Counted from the stretch's first letter, positions 1-8,940 are shown. The stretch is 64,000 bases of DNA from Hufsiella ginkgonis (GCF_009834915.1 NZ_WVHS01000001.1:1116001-1180000), one strand, 5' to 3'. Program-made: numbers and translations. The notes: generated by a model from the letters alone, not told the origin.

Positions 1-121
1 ATGCGATACAACCCGAGTAAACCGCCACTGCCGCGAGTAACGGGGCAAGCTTACGGAACGTATCGGCTTTATGGATCCGGAAAATAAAAGTGAACCATTC
101 TTTCGGGTTGTAGTTGATCAT
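1..121 (-). CDS. Bestrophin family channel protein, N-terminal 40 residues
   Basis: Reading leftward from an ATG at 121, an open frame runs off the window edge. It begins MINYNPKEWFTFIFR, continues HKADTFRKL, and then turns hydrophobic (LLAAVAVYSGCIA). The N-terminal pattern of an aromatic amphipathic stretch, then HKADTFRKL-like residues, then the first membrane helix is what I know from bacterial bestrophin/UPF0187 (YneE-like) anion channels of Bacteroidota. The start lies 14 bases beyond the stop of the GHL10 gene on the same strand, so the two are probably co-transcribed. Only the N-terminus is visible, so pore residues cannot be judged. The family call rests on this segment alone. Confidence 0.7.
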   Translation of the reverse strand, partial: MINYNPKEWFTFIFRIHKADTFRKLAPLLAAVAVYSGCIA

Positions 122-135
122 AAGTATCCGTTAAA

Positions 136-1692
136 TCATTCTTTCCGTTTTCCTATTTCGGCTACGACGAGGTTGGTGGGCATGCTTTCGTTCTTCAGCC
201 TGTCTAATGCGGTAACCGCATACACATAGCGAACCTCGGGGCGCACAGACTCGTCGGTATACGAAGTAGTGCTTCCATCGTACGATACCCTGAGAATGTT
301 ACGCGGGTTCTGAAAGTTTACCTCTTCGCCTTCATTAAACCGGTAGACCACGTAGCCATAAGCCGTTTCGCCATCGGCAGCTTTTAGCGGCACGTTCCAG
401 TTGAGGGTGATCCTGCGGGCGGCCACGCTGCTTACCAGCACACCCGGCGCGTTAGGCGGCACCGGGTCTATCCAAAGCATGGGCGGTACCAGGGCCTGGA
501 ACTTATAAAAGTCGAAGCGCAGCGAATCGCGCACGCCCCCGAGATTGTTGATCACCGATTTAGAGCTGAAAAACACGCTCCCCTGTACGCGGGGGTTCCG
601 CCTCAGCGCGCGCAGCTGGTTGGGGATGGTTTTCCTATCGTTCCAGCCGTACCTTAGCTCGGCCGCCCGGTAAGCGCCCTGGCCGATATAAAGGTGACGG
701 TTGTAGGTATTGTTGCTCCACCATTCGAGCAGGTTCTCGAAGGGCGCGGGGCGATAACCGAATGTCCAGTAAAGTTGCGGCGTAATGTAGTCCACCCAGC
801 CTTTGGCGACCCATTTGCGCGAATCGGCGAATTGTTCCAGGTAAGAAGAGCCGCCGGCGCTTTTGGAACCGAGGGTGTCCTGTCCATAATTTTTCCAGAT
901 GCCGAACGGGCTGATGCCAAACTTAACGAAAGGCTTAGTGGCCCTGATGCTATCGGAAAGCACGTGAATGAGCGTATCGACATTTTGCCGGCGCCAGTCG
1001 CGGATATCCGAAAAGCCCTTTCCGAAAGCCTCGAACGTTACTTTATCCGGGATTGGGGTATTATAGCGGTCCTTGTAAGGATAAAAATAGTCGTCGAAAT
1101 GGATGCCGTCTACATCGTAGTTACGCAATACATCCAAGATCACCTGCACGATGTAGTCGCGCACCTGCGGGATCCCGGGGTTAAATTGTTTCCTCCCATC
1201 GTACGTAAAAAACCAGCCTGGACGTGTTTGGGTGATGTGATCCGCAGAAGTATGCGTGGGCAGCAGGTCGACCGTTGCGCGGTAAGGGTTAAACCACGCG
1301 TGCAGTTCCATGCCGCGTTTATGGGCTTCGGTAATAGCAAATTCGAGCGGGTCGTAAAACGGATCGGGGGCTTTTCCCGGCTTTCCAGTAAGGTAACGGC
1401 TCCATGGTTCGCGGCCTTTTGCGTAGAAGGCGTCGGCAGCGGGACGGACCTGGAAAACGATCACGTTCATGCCGGTGCGCTGCTGGTCGTCGAAAATCGC
1501 GGTAAGCTCATTCTTTTGCTGCTCGGTGGTAAGCGCCTGCTTAGAAGGCCAGTCGATGTTTCCCACCGTGGCCACCCATACTCCCCGGAACTCGCGTTTG
1601 GGACTATAATCTGCAGTTTGAGCGGCTAATCGCACAGCTAGAAACAAGAAAACCGCGGTAAATGTAAACTTGCAGGAAAATGATGTACACAT
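136..1692 (-). CDS. Secreted GHL10 glycoside hydrolase-like protein with C-terminal FN3 domain
   Basis: The product is about 518 residues with an N-terminal signal peptide ending near AVRLAAQ. The catalytic-type barrel starts with EFRGVWVATVGNIDWPSK (about residues 34-51). It contains NVIVFQVRPAADAFY, ELHAWFNPYR and VDGIHFDDYFYPY, the marks of the DUF187/GHL10 (YngK-like) family. After the barrel (to about residue 390), a stretch from about 405 to 505 (NAPGVLVSS, ITLNWNVP, GYVVYRF, YVYAVTALD) reads as a fibronectin type III domain. The ATG at 1692 is preferred to an upstream TTG at 1719, because that TTG overlaps the -7 box at 1717-1724 and the signal peptide follows well from the ATG. Family members are thought to act on cell-wall or other polysaccharide, but the substrate cannot be read here. 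The gene precedes the bestrophin gene. Confidence 0.9.
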   Translation of the reverse strand: MCTSFSCKFTFTAVFLFLAVRLAAQTADYSPKREFRGVWVATVGNIDWPSKQALTTEQQKNELTAIFDDQQRTGMNVIVFQVRPAADAFYAKGREPWSRYLTGKPGKAPDPFYDPLEFAITEAHKRGMELHAWFNPYRATVDLLPTHTSADHITQTRPGWFFTYDGRKQFNPGIPQVRDYIVQVILDVLRNYDVDGIHFDDYFYPYKDRYNTPIPDKVTFEAFGKGFSDIRDWRRQNVDTLIHVLSDSIRATKPFVKFGISPFGIWKNYGQDTLGSKSAGGSSYLEQFADSRKWVAKGWVDYITPQLYWTFGYRPAPFENLLEWWSNNTYNRHLYIGQGAYRAAELRYGWNDRKTIPNQLRALRRNPRVQGSVFFSSKSVINNLGGVRDSLRFDFYKFQALVPPMLWIDPVPPNAPGVLVSSVAARRITLNWNVPLKAADGETAYGYVVYRFNEGEEVNFQNPRNILRVSYDGSTTSYTDESVRPEVRYVYAVTALDRLKNESMPTNLVVAEIGKRKE

Positions 1693-1716
1693 GAAAACGC
1701 TTTTTAGGAAGACGGG

Positions 1717-1724
1717 CAAAGATA
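1717..1724 (-). promoter_or_regulatory. Bacteroidota -7 promoter box for the GHL10 gene
   Basis: On the minus strand this reads TATCTTTG, an exact match to the TAnnTTTG -7 element of Bacteroidota. It lies 24 bases before the ATG at 1692. No clear -33 TTG was recognised. Confidence 0.6.
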
Positions 1725-1778
1725 ACAGTAAACTTTAATGATGATGCTGGTGTTATAACGACAGTTCGGCAGAAATTT

Positions 1779-1786
1779 TATATTTG
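1779..1786 (+). promoter_or_regulatory. Putative -7 promoter box for the coiled-coil membrane protein
   Basis: TATATTTG matches TAnnTTTG on the plus strand. It lies about 108 bases before the ATG at 1895, so a leader of roughly 100 bases is implied. The surroundings are AT-rich, so chance occurrence is possible. Confidence 0.4.
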
Positions 1787-1894
1787 CCTTACTTTATAAT
1801 GACAATAAATACATTTTCGGGCAGTTATTTATGTTAGTGCTGGAAGCCCAAAGCAGAAAGCCGGCCCCTGTCAGTTATCCAAATAAGAGATTAC

Positions 1895-2827
1895 ATGGAA
1901 GAAAACAAACCACGTGAACAGCAGCCCCGGATAAAAGATTCGAACGCCATATACTTCCTGGTTATCGTAATTATCGCGCTCCTTGGCACTAATGCGTATT
2001 TATACTACCGTGAAAAGAAAACCAACGACCGGGTAGTAAACCTGAACGACCAGCTGCGCGATGAAAAAACGCGCATGGAAACCGAGATCGATAAGATAGA
2101 GGCCGAGCTCGACAATGCCAACAGTACCAATATTAAGCTTACCAGCGACATGCAGAACGAGCAGGAGCTCGCCCGCCTCAAGATCGCTTCGCTGCGCGAA
2201 CAGCTCCGTAAGAACAAACTTACCATGGGCCAGCTGGAACAAGCGCAAACAGACGTAAAACAGCTCCGTTATTTCGTGACCAAGTATACCTCAGACATCG
2301 GGGAATTGCGAAAGCAGAACTCGGCCCTCACGGTTGAGCGAGACAGTCTCAAGAATACCGTGAATGACGTGAGCGCGCAGGCCGATGAGCTTGCCAAACA
2401 GAATGAAGAATTAAATTCGAAGGTAAAAGAGGCCGCCGCCTTAAAGGTGCGCACCATTTCGGTTACCCCGATGCGCGTAAAAAACAATGGCAAGGACGAT
2501 GACGTTTCGAAAGCCGGCAACGCAAAAAAACTGCGGATAAGCTTTAATATCTCCGACAATACCATCGCCTCCAAAGGCATGCACGATATTTTTATACGCA
2601 TTATCGATCCAAGCGGTAACCTCATCATTGCCGATAACAGCAGCATGTTCACTGCTGATAACGAGGATATGCAGTATACCTACAAAACGGCTATCGAGTT
2701 CGGCAACGAGGGCAAGCTATATGAAGTGGATTGGACCAACCCCGCTAAGTTCCAGAAAGGTACGTACACCATCGTACTATATTCAGACGGGTACACCATG
2801 GGGAGAACGGGGGTGAAGCTTAAATAG
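1895..2827 (+). CDS. Membrane-anchored coiled-coil protein of unknown function
   Basis: This 310-residue protein has three parts. There is a short cytoplasmic N-terminus, then one transmembrane segment (about residues 19-38, AIYFLVIVIIALLGTNAYLY). A charged heptad-type coiled coil follows from about 42 to 185, rich in E, K, L, Q and N. The C-terminal part (about 188-310) looks like a compact beta domain (KKLRISFNIS, HDIFIRIIDPSGNLI, GTYTIVLYSDGY) of Ig-like type. Such proteins in Bacteroidota are often labelled SMC-like only because of the coiled coil. I see no ATPase motif and would not use that name. It is a single gene, convergent with the sigma factor gene. Its role is unknown; a spacer or scaffold in the envelope is a guess. 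Confidence 0.85.
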   Translation: MEENKPREQQPRIKDSNAIYFLVIVIIALLGTNAYLYYREKKTNDRVVNLNDQLRDEKTRMETEIDKIEAELDNANSTNIKLTSDMQNEQELARLKIASLREQLRKNKLTMGQLEQAQTDVKQLRYFVTKYTSDIGELRKQNSALTVERDSLKNTVNDVSAQADELAKQNEELNSKVKEAAALKVRTISVTPMRVKNNGKDDDVSKAGNAKKLRISFNISDNTIASKGMHDIFIRIIDPSGNLIIADNSSMFTADNEDMQYTYKTAIEFGNEGKLYEVDWTNPAKFQKGTYTIVLYSDGYTMGRTGVKLK

Positions 2828-2885
2828 GGTTACAGGCTTAGCCTGACAGGGGTTACGCGGCTTCAGCAAGCAACCCGTTCCTTGC

Positions 2886-3461
2886 CTAGCAGGCTGCTGC
2901 AAGTTTGCTTATTCTTACTTCCCTCCCGGTGATGGATTGACGCAGGATCTCGCGCGCCCGGCAAAGGCTGGTACGCGAAGCGAGCTCGGTCATCCCGGTG
3001 ATGCCGGCAATTTCGCGATGCGAGTAACCATCAATGGCGTAGAGGTTAAATACCGTCCGGTAATTTCCGGGTAAGCGGCTGATGAGGCCGATCATTTCTT
3101 TTACCTCCAGGGCGGCGCCGTTATCTGCCTGGGGCAGCAGGGTACTCATTTCAGAAATATCTTCTACCAGTTCCGTGCGCCGGTTCTTACGGTAGCATTC
3201 AATGCCTGTGTGTACCATGATCCTTTTGATCCATCCCTCCAGCGAACCTTCGTTACGAAAGCTGCCGATCTTTTCGAATACACGGATAAAGCCGTTCTGG
3301 AGAATATCTTCGGCATCTTCGCGGTTCCTGCCGTAACGGAGGCAAATGCCGAACATGGGCGATGCAAAAGCGCGGTAGAGTTGTTCCTGTTGTTTCCTGT
3401 CGCCCCGCTGGCACCCTTCTACCATCTGCTGCAGGGAAGTATGTTGTTGTTCGATTTTCAT
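2886..3461 (-). CDS. ECF-type RNA polymerase sigma-70 factor
   Basis: The product is about 191 residues. Region 2 runs from about 20 to 95 (EQLYRAFASPMFGICLRYGR, EDAEDILQNGFIRVFEKIG, SLEGWIKRIMVHTGIECYRK). Region 4 runs from about 125 to 180 (ISRLPGNYRTVFNLYAIDGY, SHREIAGITGM, SLCRAREILRQ). This two-region layout without region 1 or 3 is the ECF class. A longer frame opens upstream at 3572, but it would start inside the terminator hairpin at 3553-3592. ATG 3461 (MKIEQQ) or ATG 3476 (MKPTVM) are the plausible starts, and I use 3461. No anti-sigma gene is adjacent. Targets cannot be inferred from sequence. Confidence 0.92.
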   Translation of the reverse strand: MKIEQQHTSLQQMVEGCQRGDRKQQEQLYRAFASPMFGICLRYGRNREDAEDILQNGFIRVFEKIGSFRNEGSLEGWIKRIMVHTGIECYRKNRRTELVEDISEMSTLLPQADNGAALEVKEMIGLISRLPGNYRTVFNLYAIDGYSHREIAGITGMTELASRTSLCRAREILRQSITGREVRISKLAAAC

Positions 3462-3541
3462 CACTGTTGGTTTCATACCCTTATGCCAAAGGAGTGCCAC
3501 CGGGATAAAAATGGCCTTTACAGCGCTTAAACGCCTATCGG

Positions 3542-3592
3542 GTAAAAAACAAGCCGCAGTAACTGTTCGCATCCGAACAGTTACTGTGCGGC
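3542..3592 (-). terminator. Rho-independent terminator of the TPR gene/TonB receptor operon
   Basis: Arms at 3553-3569 and 3574-3592 pair over about 17 bp (GCCGCAGTAACTGTTCG against CGAACAGTTACTGTGCGGC) with one 2-base bulge and a 4-base loop. On the minus strand the hairpin is followed by a T-rich stretch (TTGTTTTTTAC). It lies 33 bases past the stop of the 3625-4266 gene and ahead of the sigma factor gene, so it separates two minus-strand transcripts. Confidence 0.85.
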
Positions 3593-3624
3593 ATCGGGCG
3601 CTGCGGCGCGCATAAATGAACCGG

Positions 3625-4266
3625 TTATTTACACTGGGACAGCAGGGTAAGACAACGCTTTTCGCCCCAGGCAGGCATCAGCGCAGCGGTGGTTTTAACA
3701 GCCGCATACTTAGCGCCGGCGTTCTCGAGCATCGTTTTTGCCGCCTTTTTGCCGCCGCCAAATGCTTCGGGTGTGTAAAAGGTATTCTGGCCCTGCACAA
3801 ACCATGGACGCGGGTTGGCAGGATCGAGCGTTTTCGCTTTTTCGAGCGAGGTATTGGCAGCGCTCATCAGCGCCATGCGGCTCATGGGGTCGATGCTCAT
3901 TTTCATAAACTGGACGTAGCCTTTCACCGTCCAGATCTCGCTGTTATCGGGCGAGAGGGTTTCCGCCTGCCCGATTTCCAGCAGCGCTTTGTCGAGCAAC
4001 TGGTCCTTTTGCCTGTTATCGGCGGTAACCAGGCCGGCCAGCAGGTTACTGTAAGCGGCATAATAGGCCGGCAGCCATTCTTTGGCGGCCACCGCCGAGA
4101 TCCGCTCGAACTGGTTGGCAGTGCCGATAAAGCCGGCCGACGTTTCTGCCGAATCCAGCGAGGCCAGCGCTTTTTGCATGGCGGTTTCATACTTCCCGCC
4201 CTGCGCGAAAACAGTGGCAGCCATGGTGATCATTAACAAGGTAAAGGTGAATTTTAACGTTTTCAT
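3625..4266 (-). CDS. Secreted TPR-like protein of unknown function
   Basis: The 213-residue product begins with a clear signal peptide (MKTLKFTFTLLMITMAATVFAQ). The mature part is helical, with repeated A/L/Y patterns such as KEWLPAYYAAYSNLLAGL and AANTSLEKAKTLDPANPRPW, the latter a good TPR-type unit. It lies 41 bases downstream of the TonB-dependent receptor gene on the same strand and ends at the terminator at 3592-3542, so the pair forms an operon. It may assist the receptor in the periplasm or bind a processed ligand; this is inferred only from position. No enzyme motif was seen. Confidence 0.8.
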   Translation of the reverse strand: MKTLKFTFTLLMITMAATVFAQGGKYETAMQKALASLDSAETSAGFIGTANQFERISAVAAKEWLPAYYAAYSNLLAGLVTADNRQKDQLLDKALLEIGQAETLSPDNSEIWTVKGYVQFMKMSIDPMSRMALMSAANTSLEKAKTLDPANPRPWFVQGQNTFYTPEAFGGGKKAAKTMLENAGAKYAAVKTTAALMPAWGEKRCLTLLSQCK

Positions 4267-4307
4267 ATTACTGGATTTATGGTTTCTAACGCTGTTGTTT
4301 GCCTACG

Positions 4308-6419
4308 TTACCGCACGAACGTATTGTCGCCGAGGGTCATCAGCAGCCCGATGAACAGGTCGCGCCGGGCGGGAGGGCCTATCGCTTTGCGCATTTGCCC
4401 GTTGGCAGAATATTGGTAACCGTACACATTCCTGAAGCCGGGGACATTGTTTGCCGCCACATACACTACCGTAAATTGGCGTAGAATATGGGTGAGGTAG
4501 CTCGCGGTAAGGCTCAGGTTATTAAAAGCCCTTGTTTTATCGGCCAGGTAGGCCGCATTGTTTGGGTTCACGTAAGTACGACCGGAGGCGAAGGTGTACG
4601 TAGTGCTTAGCTGTGTTTGCAGCTTATCGATAAACTTTTTGTACACCACGCTCATGGTGTGCTTAGCCGCGAACGGCGGCGTGGCGCTTATAGGGTAGTC
4701 CCTGAAATTACGCCTGGTATCGAGAAACGAATAAGAGATCCAATAGTCCGAGTTCTTTAACGTTTTTTTGTCTCTCCAGAACAGGTCGATGCCTTTGGCG
4801 TAGCCGTCGCCGGTATTTTCGGGTAGGGTGCTACCGGTTTTTACCAGCCGGTCGTAGTTTTTATAGTAAGCTTCCGCGCGGAAGATCCGCCCGTTGCCCA
4901 TGTATTGGTAGTTGGCCAGGTAATGGTCGGCTTGCTCGAAATCCAGCGGCTGCAGGATCAGGTAATCATCCTCCGGGTTCTGGTAGAACCGGCCATAGGC
5001 TACGGATACCTGGCTGTGAGCCCCGGTTTTATAACCCAGGGAAGTACGCGGCGCCAGGTTGAACAGCTGCATATACGACGAGTACTCGGTGCGCAAACCC
5101 AAACGGGCCACCAGCTTCGGGGTAAAAAAGAGGTCCGTTTCCGCGAATGCGGCGCTAAGCTGATCGTGGTACTTGTGCGACCGGCCGCCAAGGCCCTCAT
5201 TACGACCGGTATACATGGTTTCAACGCCTGCTTTAATGGTAGATAAGCTGCCGGTATAGTTGGTAACTGTAACCCGGCCCTGCAGGTTTCGATCGGTGCG
5301 GGTGTAGTTCTCTGCCGATTGCAGTCCTTCATCGTGGTTGCTGCTGTAAGCTACGCCCCCCTGTAACTTCCATTTGCTGCCCAGGTATTCCTGGTAAGTT
5401 GAATTGAGGTACACATTTTTGTTATCGTTGTCGAAATACTTCTTTGCGGCCGGATCATCCAGGTTGGAAGTGTACAGGCTCAGCACGGAGCGGCTTAGCT
5501 GCGCGAATGCTTTAAACATGCCCGTTTCGGAGGTATTGAGTTTATAATTAAGTGTACCGCCGTATTGCTCGGGCATTTTGTCCCAATCGGTTTTTTGTTT
5601 AATAATGGTAAATGCGGGTCTCAGGTTGTAGTAGAAGGTTTCTGCGGCGAGGGAGCTGTTCTTAAAGCGCTGCGTATGGTCGAGCCCCAGGCCGGCCGAA
5701 AGCAGGGAAACCCCGGTGGTGGTTTTCTCGGCCAGGTCCTTGCTTTCGAGCACCAGCGCCGAGGATAGCGCCTGCCCGTATTGTGCGGAGTATGCTCCGG
5801 CGGAGAACGAGGTGCCTTTGAACAGGAACGGCGAAAAACGCCCGCGGGAAGCCTGGTCAGGTACCTGCGTGTTAAACGGCGATTTTACCAGCATGCCGTC
5901 GAAAAAAGTCTTGGTTTCCGCCGCAGCGCCACCCCGAACAAATAAGCCGTTTTCGGAGAACGATGTCTGCGTGCCCGGAAGCGTTTGCAGCGCCGCGAAG
6001 ATGTCGGCGGTAGCGCCGGCGGTGGTAGCTACATCGAGCGAGTTGAGCACAACGTTCTTTTTGTTGTCGCCCGCCTCGAAAGTACCGGCGGTGATGCTTA
6101 CCACGTCCAGCTCGGTCAGCTTTTCGTCCAGTACCAGTTTCAGCTCATGCGTTCCGCCGGCGAGGTCGGCCTGCAGGCTGTCGGCGCCGAACCCGATGGC
6201 GGAAAACGTGATCACCTGCTTTCCCTTCTCGCTGGTGTTAAAAGAGAAACGGCCGGTACTGTCTGACGAAGCTCCGTCGAATGTATTCTTTACCGCGATG
6301 CTGGCATTGGGAATGGCAACCCCTTTAGCGGTTTTTATCGTCCCGGTGATCCGGGTGTCCTGGGCCAGGGAGCAGGTTCCGCAAATGAGCAATAGCAGCA
6401 GGGTCAGGTAAGTTTTCAT
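4308..6419 (-). CDS. TonB-dependent outer membrane receptor with N-terminal carboxypeptidase-regulatory-like domain
   Basis: This 703-residue protein has a signal peptide (LLLLLICGTCSLAQ). An N-terminal CarboxypepD_reg-like beta sandwich follows (about 22-105: ITGTIKTAKGVAIPNASIAV, STGRFSFNTSEKG). Next come a plug domain (about 110-215, with IFAALQTLPGTQ and GLFVRGGAAAETKTFFDGM) and a beta barrel. It is shorter than SusC-type receptors (about 1000 residues) and has no SusD partner, so I class it as a stand-alone TonB receptor (FecA/oar-like layout). Barrel strands alternate aromatic and polar residues up to the C-terminus (LFIGLLMTLGDNTFVR). The substrate is not deducible. A secreted TPR-like protein is encoded directly downstream, and the T9SS cargo gene is divergent. 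Confidence 0.9.
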   Translation of the reverse strand: MKTYLTLLLLLICGTCSLAQDTRITGTIKTAKGVAIPNASIAVKNTFDGASSDSTGRFSFNTSEKGKQVITFSAIGFGADSLQADLAGGTHELKLVLDEKLTELDVVSITAGTFEAGDNKKNVVLNSLDVATTAGATADIFAALQTLPGTQTSFSENGLFVRGGAAAETKTFFDGMLVKSPFNTQVPDQASRGRFSPFLFKGTSFSAGAYSAQYGQALSSALVLESKDLAEKTTTGVSLLSAGLGLDHTQRFKNSSLAAETFYYNLRPAFTIIKQKTDWDKMPEQYGGTLNYKLNTSETGMFKAFAQLSRSVLSLYTSNLDDPAAKKYFDNDNKNVYLNSTYQEYLGSKWKLQGGVAYSSNHDEGLQSAENYTRTDRNLQGRVTVTNYTGSLSTIKAGVETMYTGRNEGLGGRSHKYHDQLSAAFAETDLFFTPKLVARLGLRTEYSSYMQLFNLAPRTSLGYKTGAHSQVSVAYGRFYQNPEDDYLILQPLDFEQADHYLANYQYMGNGRIFRAEAYYKNYDRLVKTGSTLPENTGDGYAKGIDLFWRDKKTLKNSDYWISYSFLDTRRNFRDYPISATPPFAAKHTMSVVYKKFIDKLQTQLSTTYTFASGRTYVNPNNAAYLADKTRAFNNLSLTASYLTHILRQFTVVYVAANNVPGFRNVYGYQYSANGQMRKAIGPPARRDLFIGLLMTLGDNTFVR

Positions 6420-6591
6420 ATCGCAATCGGTTTGACAAAACGAAGGTGCAATGCGATACGTTTTTTTCTAAGCGTTTTCCGATGAACGGTTGATGGCAGG
6501 AGATGAATGGTGCAATGCCCCGCCATCCGACCACAATGACAAACAGAAATCGTACTTTCGAAACGAAGTGGCACATCTCCGAACCATATGT

Positions 6592-8940
6592 ATGCTGGTG
6601 CTGACCTTGTTGTGCCAGCGTGCGCATAGCGAAACCATACCCGTTACCACCGCTAACGACAGCGGCCCGGGTTCCCTTCGCGCCGCACTTACGCAGGCGG
6701 CGGCCAATGGCAGCGCCGACTGGGACCTGGTGAGCTTTAACCTGCCCGGAGCGCCGCCTGACTGGGTGATCTTCCTGCTTTCGGCGCTGCCGGCCGTAAG
6801 CGCTAAAGTAGTGATCGATGGTACTACACAGCCCGGCGTGCTTAATCCGGGCCCGAACGCCAGGATCTCGCTGGTGAGAAGCAGCACGGATTTTTTCCAC
6901 GGATTGTTCTTAAACGGCTGCCGCAACGTTGAGATCTATGGAATGATCTTCCAGAATTTCAAGTCGGGACCGACCAGGTTTGGCGGCATCTGTCTAAAAA
7001 ATGCCTACGAAGTGGTTATTGGCAAACCAGGCGGCGAAAACGTATTCATCAATAACGGGGTCGGTATTTACTCATCGGAGGATTTTGGCGACACGGGAGC
7101 CAATATCAAAATCGCCGCTAATTATGTGGGCGTAACCGCCGATGGGGCCGCAGCATCGCCGAACCAATCGGGGATCGATCTTTCCTGGCTGGAAAACGTA
7201 GTCATCGGCGGCGCTGATCCCCGGGAGGGGAACATAGTATGCGGCAATACGGTGATCGGGATCGGCTGCGGGGGGTTTACGGGCATTAACCTGGTCGAAA
7301 ACAACCTGGTGGGCGTAAGCCGGGACGGCACCCGCACCTATCCTGTTGATAAGGCCACCGGCATTTTCGTGTCGGGCGCGGCAACCTTCAATATCGTAAA
7401 AAACACGGTAGGCGTACAGGAGAAAGGCATCCTGCTGCAGAACGTGAGCAAACCCTTCCGGGTGCAGCGAAACCATATCGGCACCGGTCCTTCAGAAAAT
7501 GAGCCGCTTGGCAACAAGCTGTATGGTATCCAGGTGCTCAATTGCCCGACGGGGGTTATCGGCGGACCGCTGCCGGCCGACAAAAATGTGATCACCAACA
7601 ACGACTACGCCATTTACCTCGAACTGGATGTATCCAGGGTAACGATCACGCTGAACAGCATCTTTTGCAATAAAAAAGACGCGATCGTTTTTAACCGCGC
7701 GTTGACGGTGCCCCCGCTGGTTACGCTTGACAGGATCACCGCAACAGGGGCCAGCGGCACTTATCAGCCGGGCGCCCTTATCGAACTTTTTTATGACGAC
7801 AACTGCCCAAATTGCGAGGGTAAAACCTATATAGCCACCGCAACGGCGGATGCGGCCGGCAGGTGGTCGTACACGGGCGCGTTAACGGGCAGTTTGCTGG
7901 CTACCGGCACCGTCAACGGGTCGACCAGCGCTTTCTCCAAGCCGACATTCGTGGTAAGCTCCGCGCAGATCGGCCCGGCCTACTGCAACGGCAGCACCGG
8001 GTTCATACGGAACATCACGGCAACCGGGGCCACTCAATTCGAATGGCGAAACGCACTAAACGAGATAGTGGCCACCAGCCTGGCGCTGGAAAACGCGCCT
8101 GCAGGAACTTATTACCTGCGGGCCGGCCAGCCCGGCGGCTGCCTGCTCGAAACACAGCGCTTCGTGATAGACCAAAAGGTCATCAGTTATGAAATAAGCG
8201 GGACGAACATTGTCCCGGCAAGCTGCTTCAAAAATAACGGGCAGGTGGTGATCACCGCATTTAAAAGTGATACGCCGCTTTCATACAAATGGCTTAACAG
8301 TGCGGGCGCGCAAGTGGGTACGGGCAGAGACCTTAAAGACGTCGCCGCAGGCGAATATACCTTGGTATGCGGTAACATGAACGGCTGCGAAAACGTTGCC
8401 GGGAAGTTCACCGTTCCGCAAGCCGGGGCGCTGGATATCAGCCTCGCCAATATCGTTAAAGAAGTAAGTTGCGAGGGCAATGTGAGTCTTCGCGGCATCC
8501 GGGTTTCCGGCGGCGGCACGCCTTACAGTTATGCCTGGAAAAACGAGGCCGGCGCCACGATCGGCACTGCCGCCGACCTGCCTCCTTCGCCCCCCGGCGC
8601 CTATTTCCTCACAGTTACCGATACATATGATTGTACGGCATCCTCCGGCGAGATCCGGTTAACGGGTAATGACGGCGCGGGTATTAAGGTCCCCAATAAT
8701 TTTACGCCTAATGGCGACGGCATTAACGATACCTGGAACATTACCGGGGTGCAGTTCTATCCCTCCGGGTCCTTTAAGCTTTTTAACCGGTACGGGGAAC
8801 AGGTATTTTCGTCTAAAGGCTACGCCACTCCCTTTAACGGCACATTAAACGGCAAGCCGCTTCCCGTGGGAACCTATTATTACCTCATCAAACTAAGCAG
8901 TTGCCCACCGCTTACGGGGCGCGTTACTATTATGCGATAA
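6592..8940 (+). CDS. Large secreted protein with beta-helix and T9SS type B (gliding motility-associated) C-terminal signal
   Basis: From ATG 6592 (MLVLTLLCQRAHSETI) the product is about 782 residues with a short signal peptide. The frame is open further upstream to 6490, but ATG 6592 places the hydrophobic segment at the N-terminus. Residues about 20-350 show repeated G/N/I/V turns (VVIGKPGGENVFINNG, NVVIGGADPREGNIVCGN, GVIGGPLPADKNVITNN) typical of a right-handed parallel beta helix. Ig-like/SprB-type repeats follow (about 400-690: YKWLNSAGAQVGTGRDLKD, YAWKNEAGATIGTAADL). The end (NNFTPNGDGINDTWNI, FKLFNRYGEQVFSSKGY, LPVGTYYYLIKL) is the CHU_C/type B T9SS sorting domain. Export through T9SS and surface attachment are inferred from that domain. 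An adhesin or polysaccharide-binding role is likely but unproven. Confidence 0.9.
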   Translation: MLVLTLLCQRAHSETIPVTTANDSGPGSLRAALTQAAANGSADWDLVSFNLPGAPPDWVIFLLSALPAVSAKVVIDGTTQPGVLNPGPNARISLVRSSTDFFHGLFLNGCRNVEIYGMIFQNFKSGPTRFGGICLKNAYEVVIGKPGGENVFINNGVGIYSSEDFGDTGANIKIAANYVGVTADGAAASPNQSGIDLSWLENVVIGGADPREGNIVCGNTVIGIGCGGFTGINLVENNLVGVSRDGTRTYPVDKATGIFVSGAATFNIVKNTVGVQEKGILLQNVSKPFRVQRNHIGTGPSENEPLGNKLYGIQVLNCPTGVIGGPLPADKNVITNNDYAIYLELDVSRVTITLNSIFCNKKDAIVFNRALTVPPLVTLDRITATGASGTYQPGALIELFYDDNCPNCEGKTYIATATADAAGRWSYTGALTGSLLATGTVNGSTSAFSKPTFVVSSAQIGPAYCNGSTGFIRNITATGATQFEWRNALNEIVATSLALENAPAGTYYLRAGQPGGCLLETQRFVIDQKVISYEISGTNIVPASCFKNNGQVVITAFKSDTPLSYKWLNSAGAQVGTGRDLKDVAAGEYTLVCGNMNGCENVAGKFTVPQAGALDISLANIVKEVSCEGNVSLRGIRVSGGGTPYSYAWKNEAGATIGTAADLPPSPPGAYFLTVTDTYDCTASSGEIRLTGNDGAGIKVPNNFTPNGDGINDTWNITGVQFYPSGSFKLFNRYGEQVFSSKGYATPFNGTLNGKPLPVGTYYYLIKLSSCPPLTGRVTIMR

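Noticed and set aside
694-1629. 311-codon plus-strand frame
   Set aside because: It is antisense to the GHL10 gene, whose family motifs are clear. The frame has no recognisable domain and atypical composition.
5716-6411. 231-codon plus-strand frame over the TonB receptor
   Set aside because: Ser/Val/Ala-rich shadow of the receptor's plug region; no motif.
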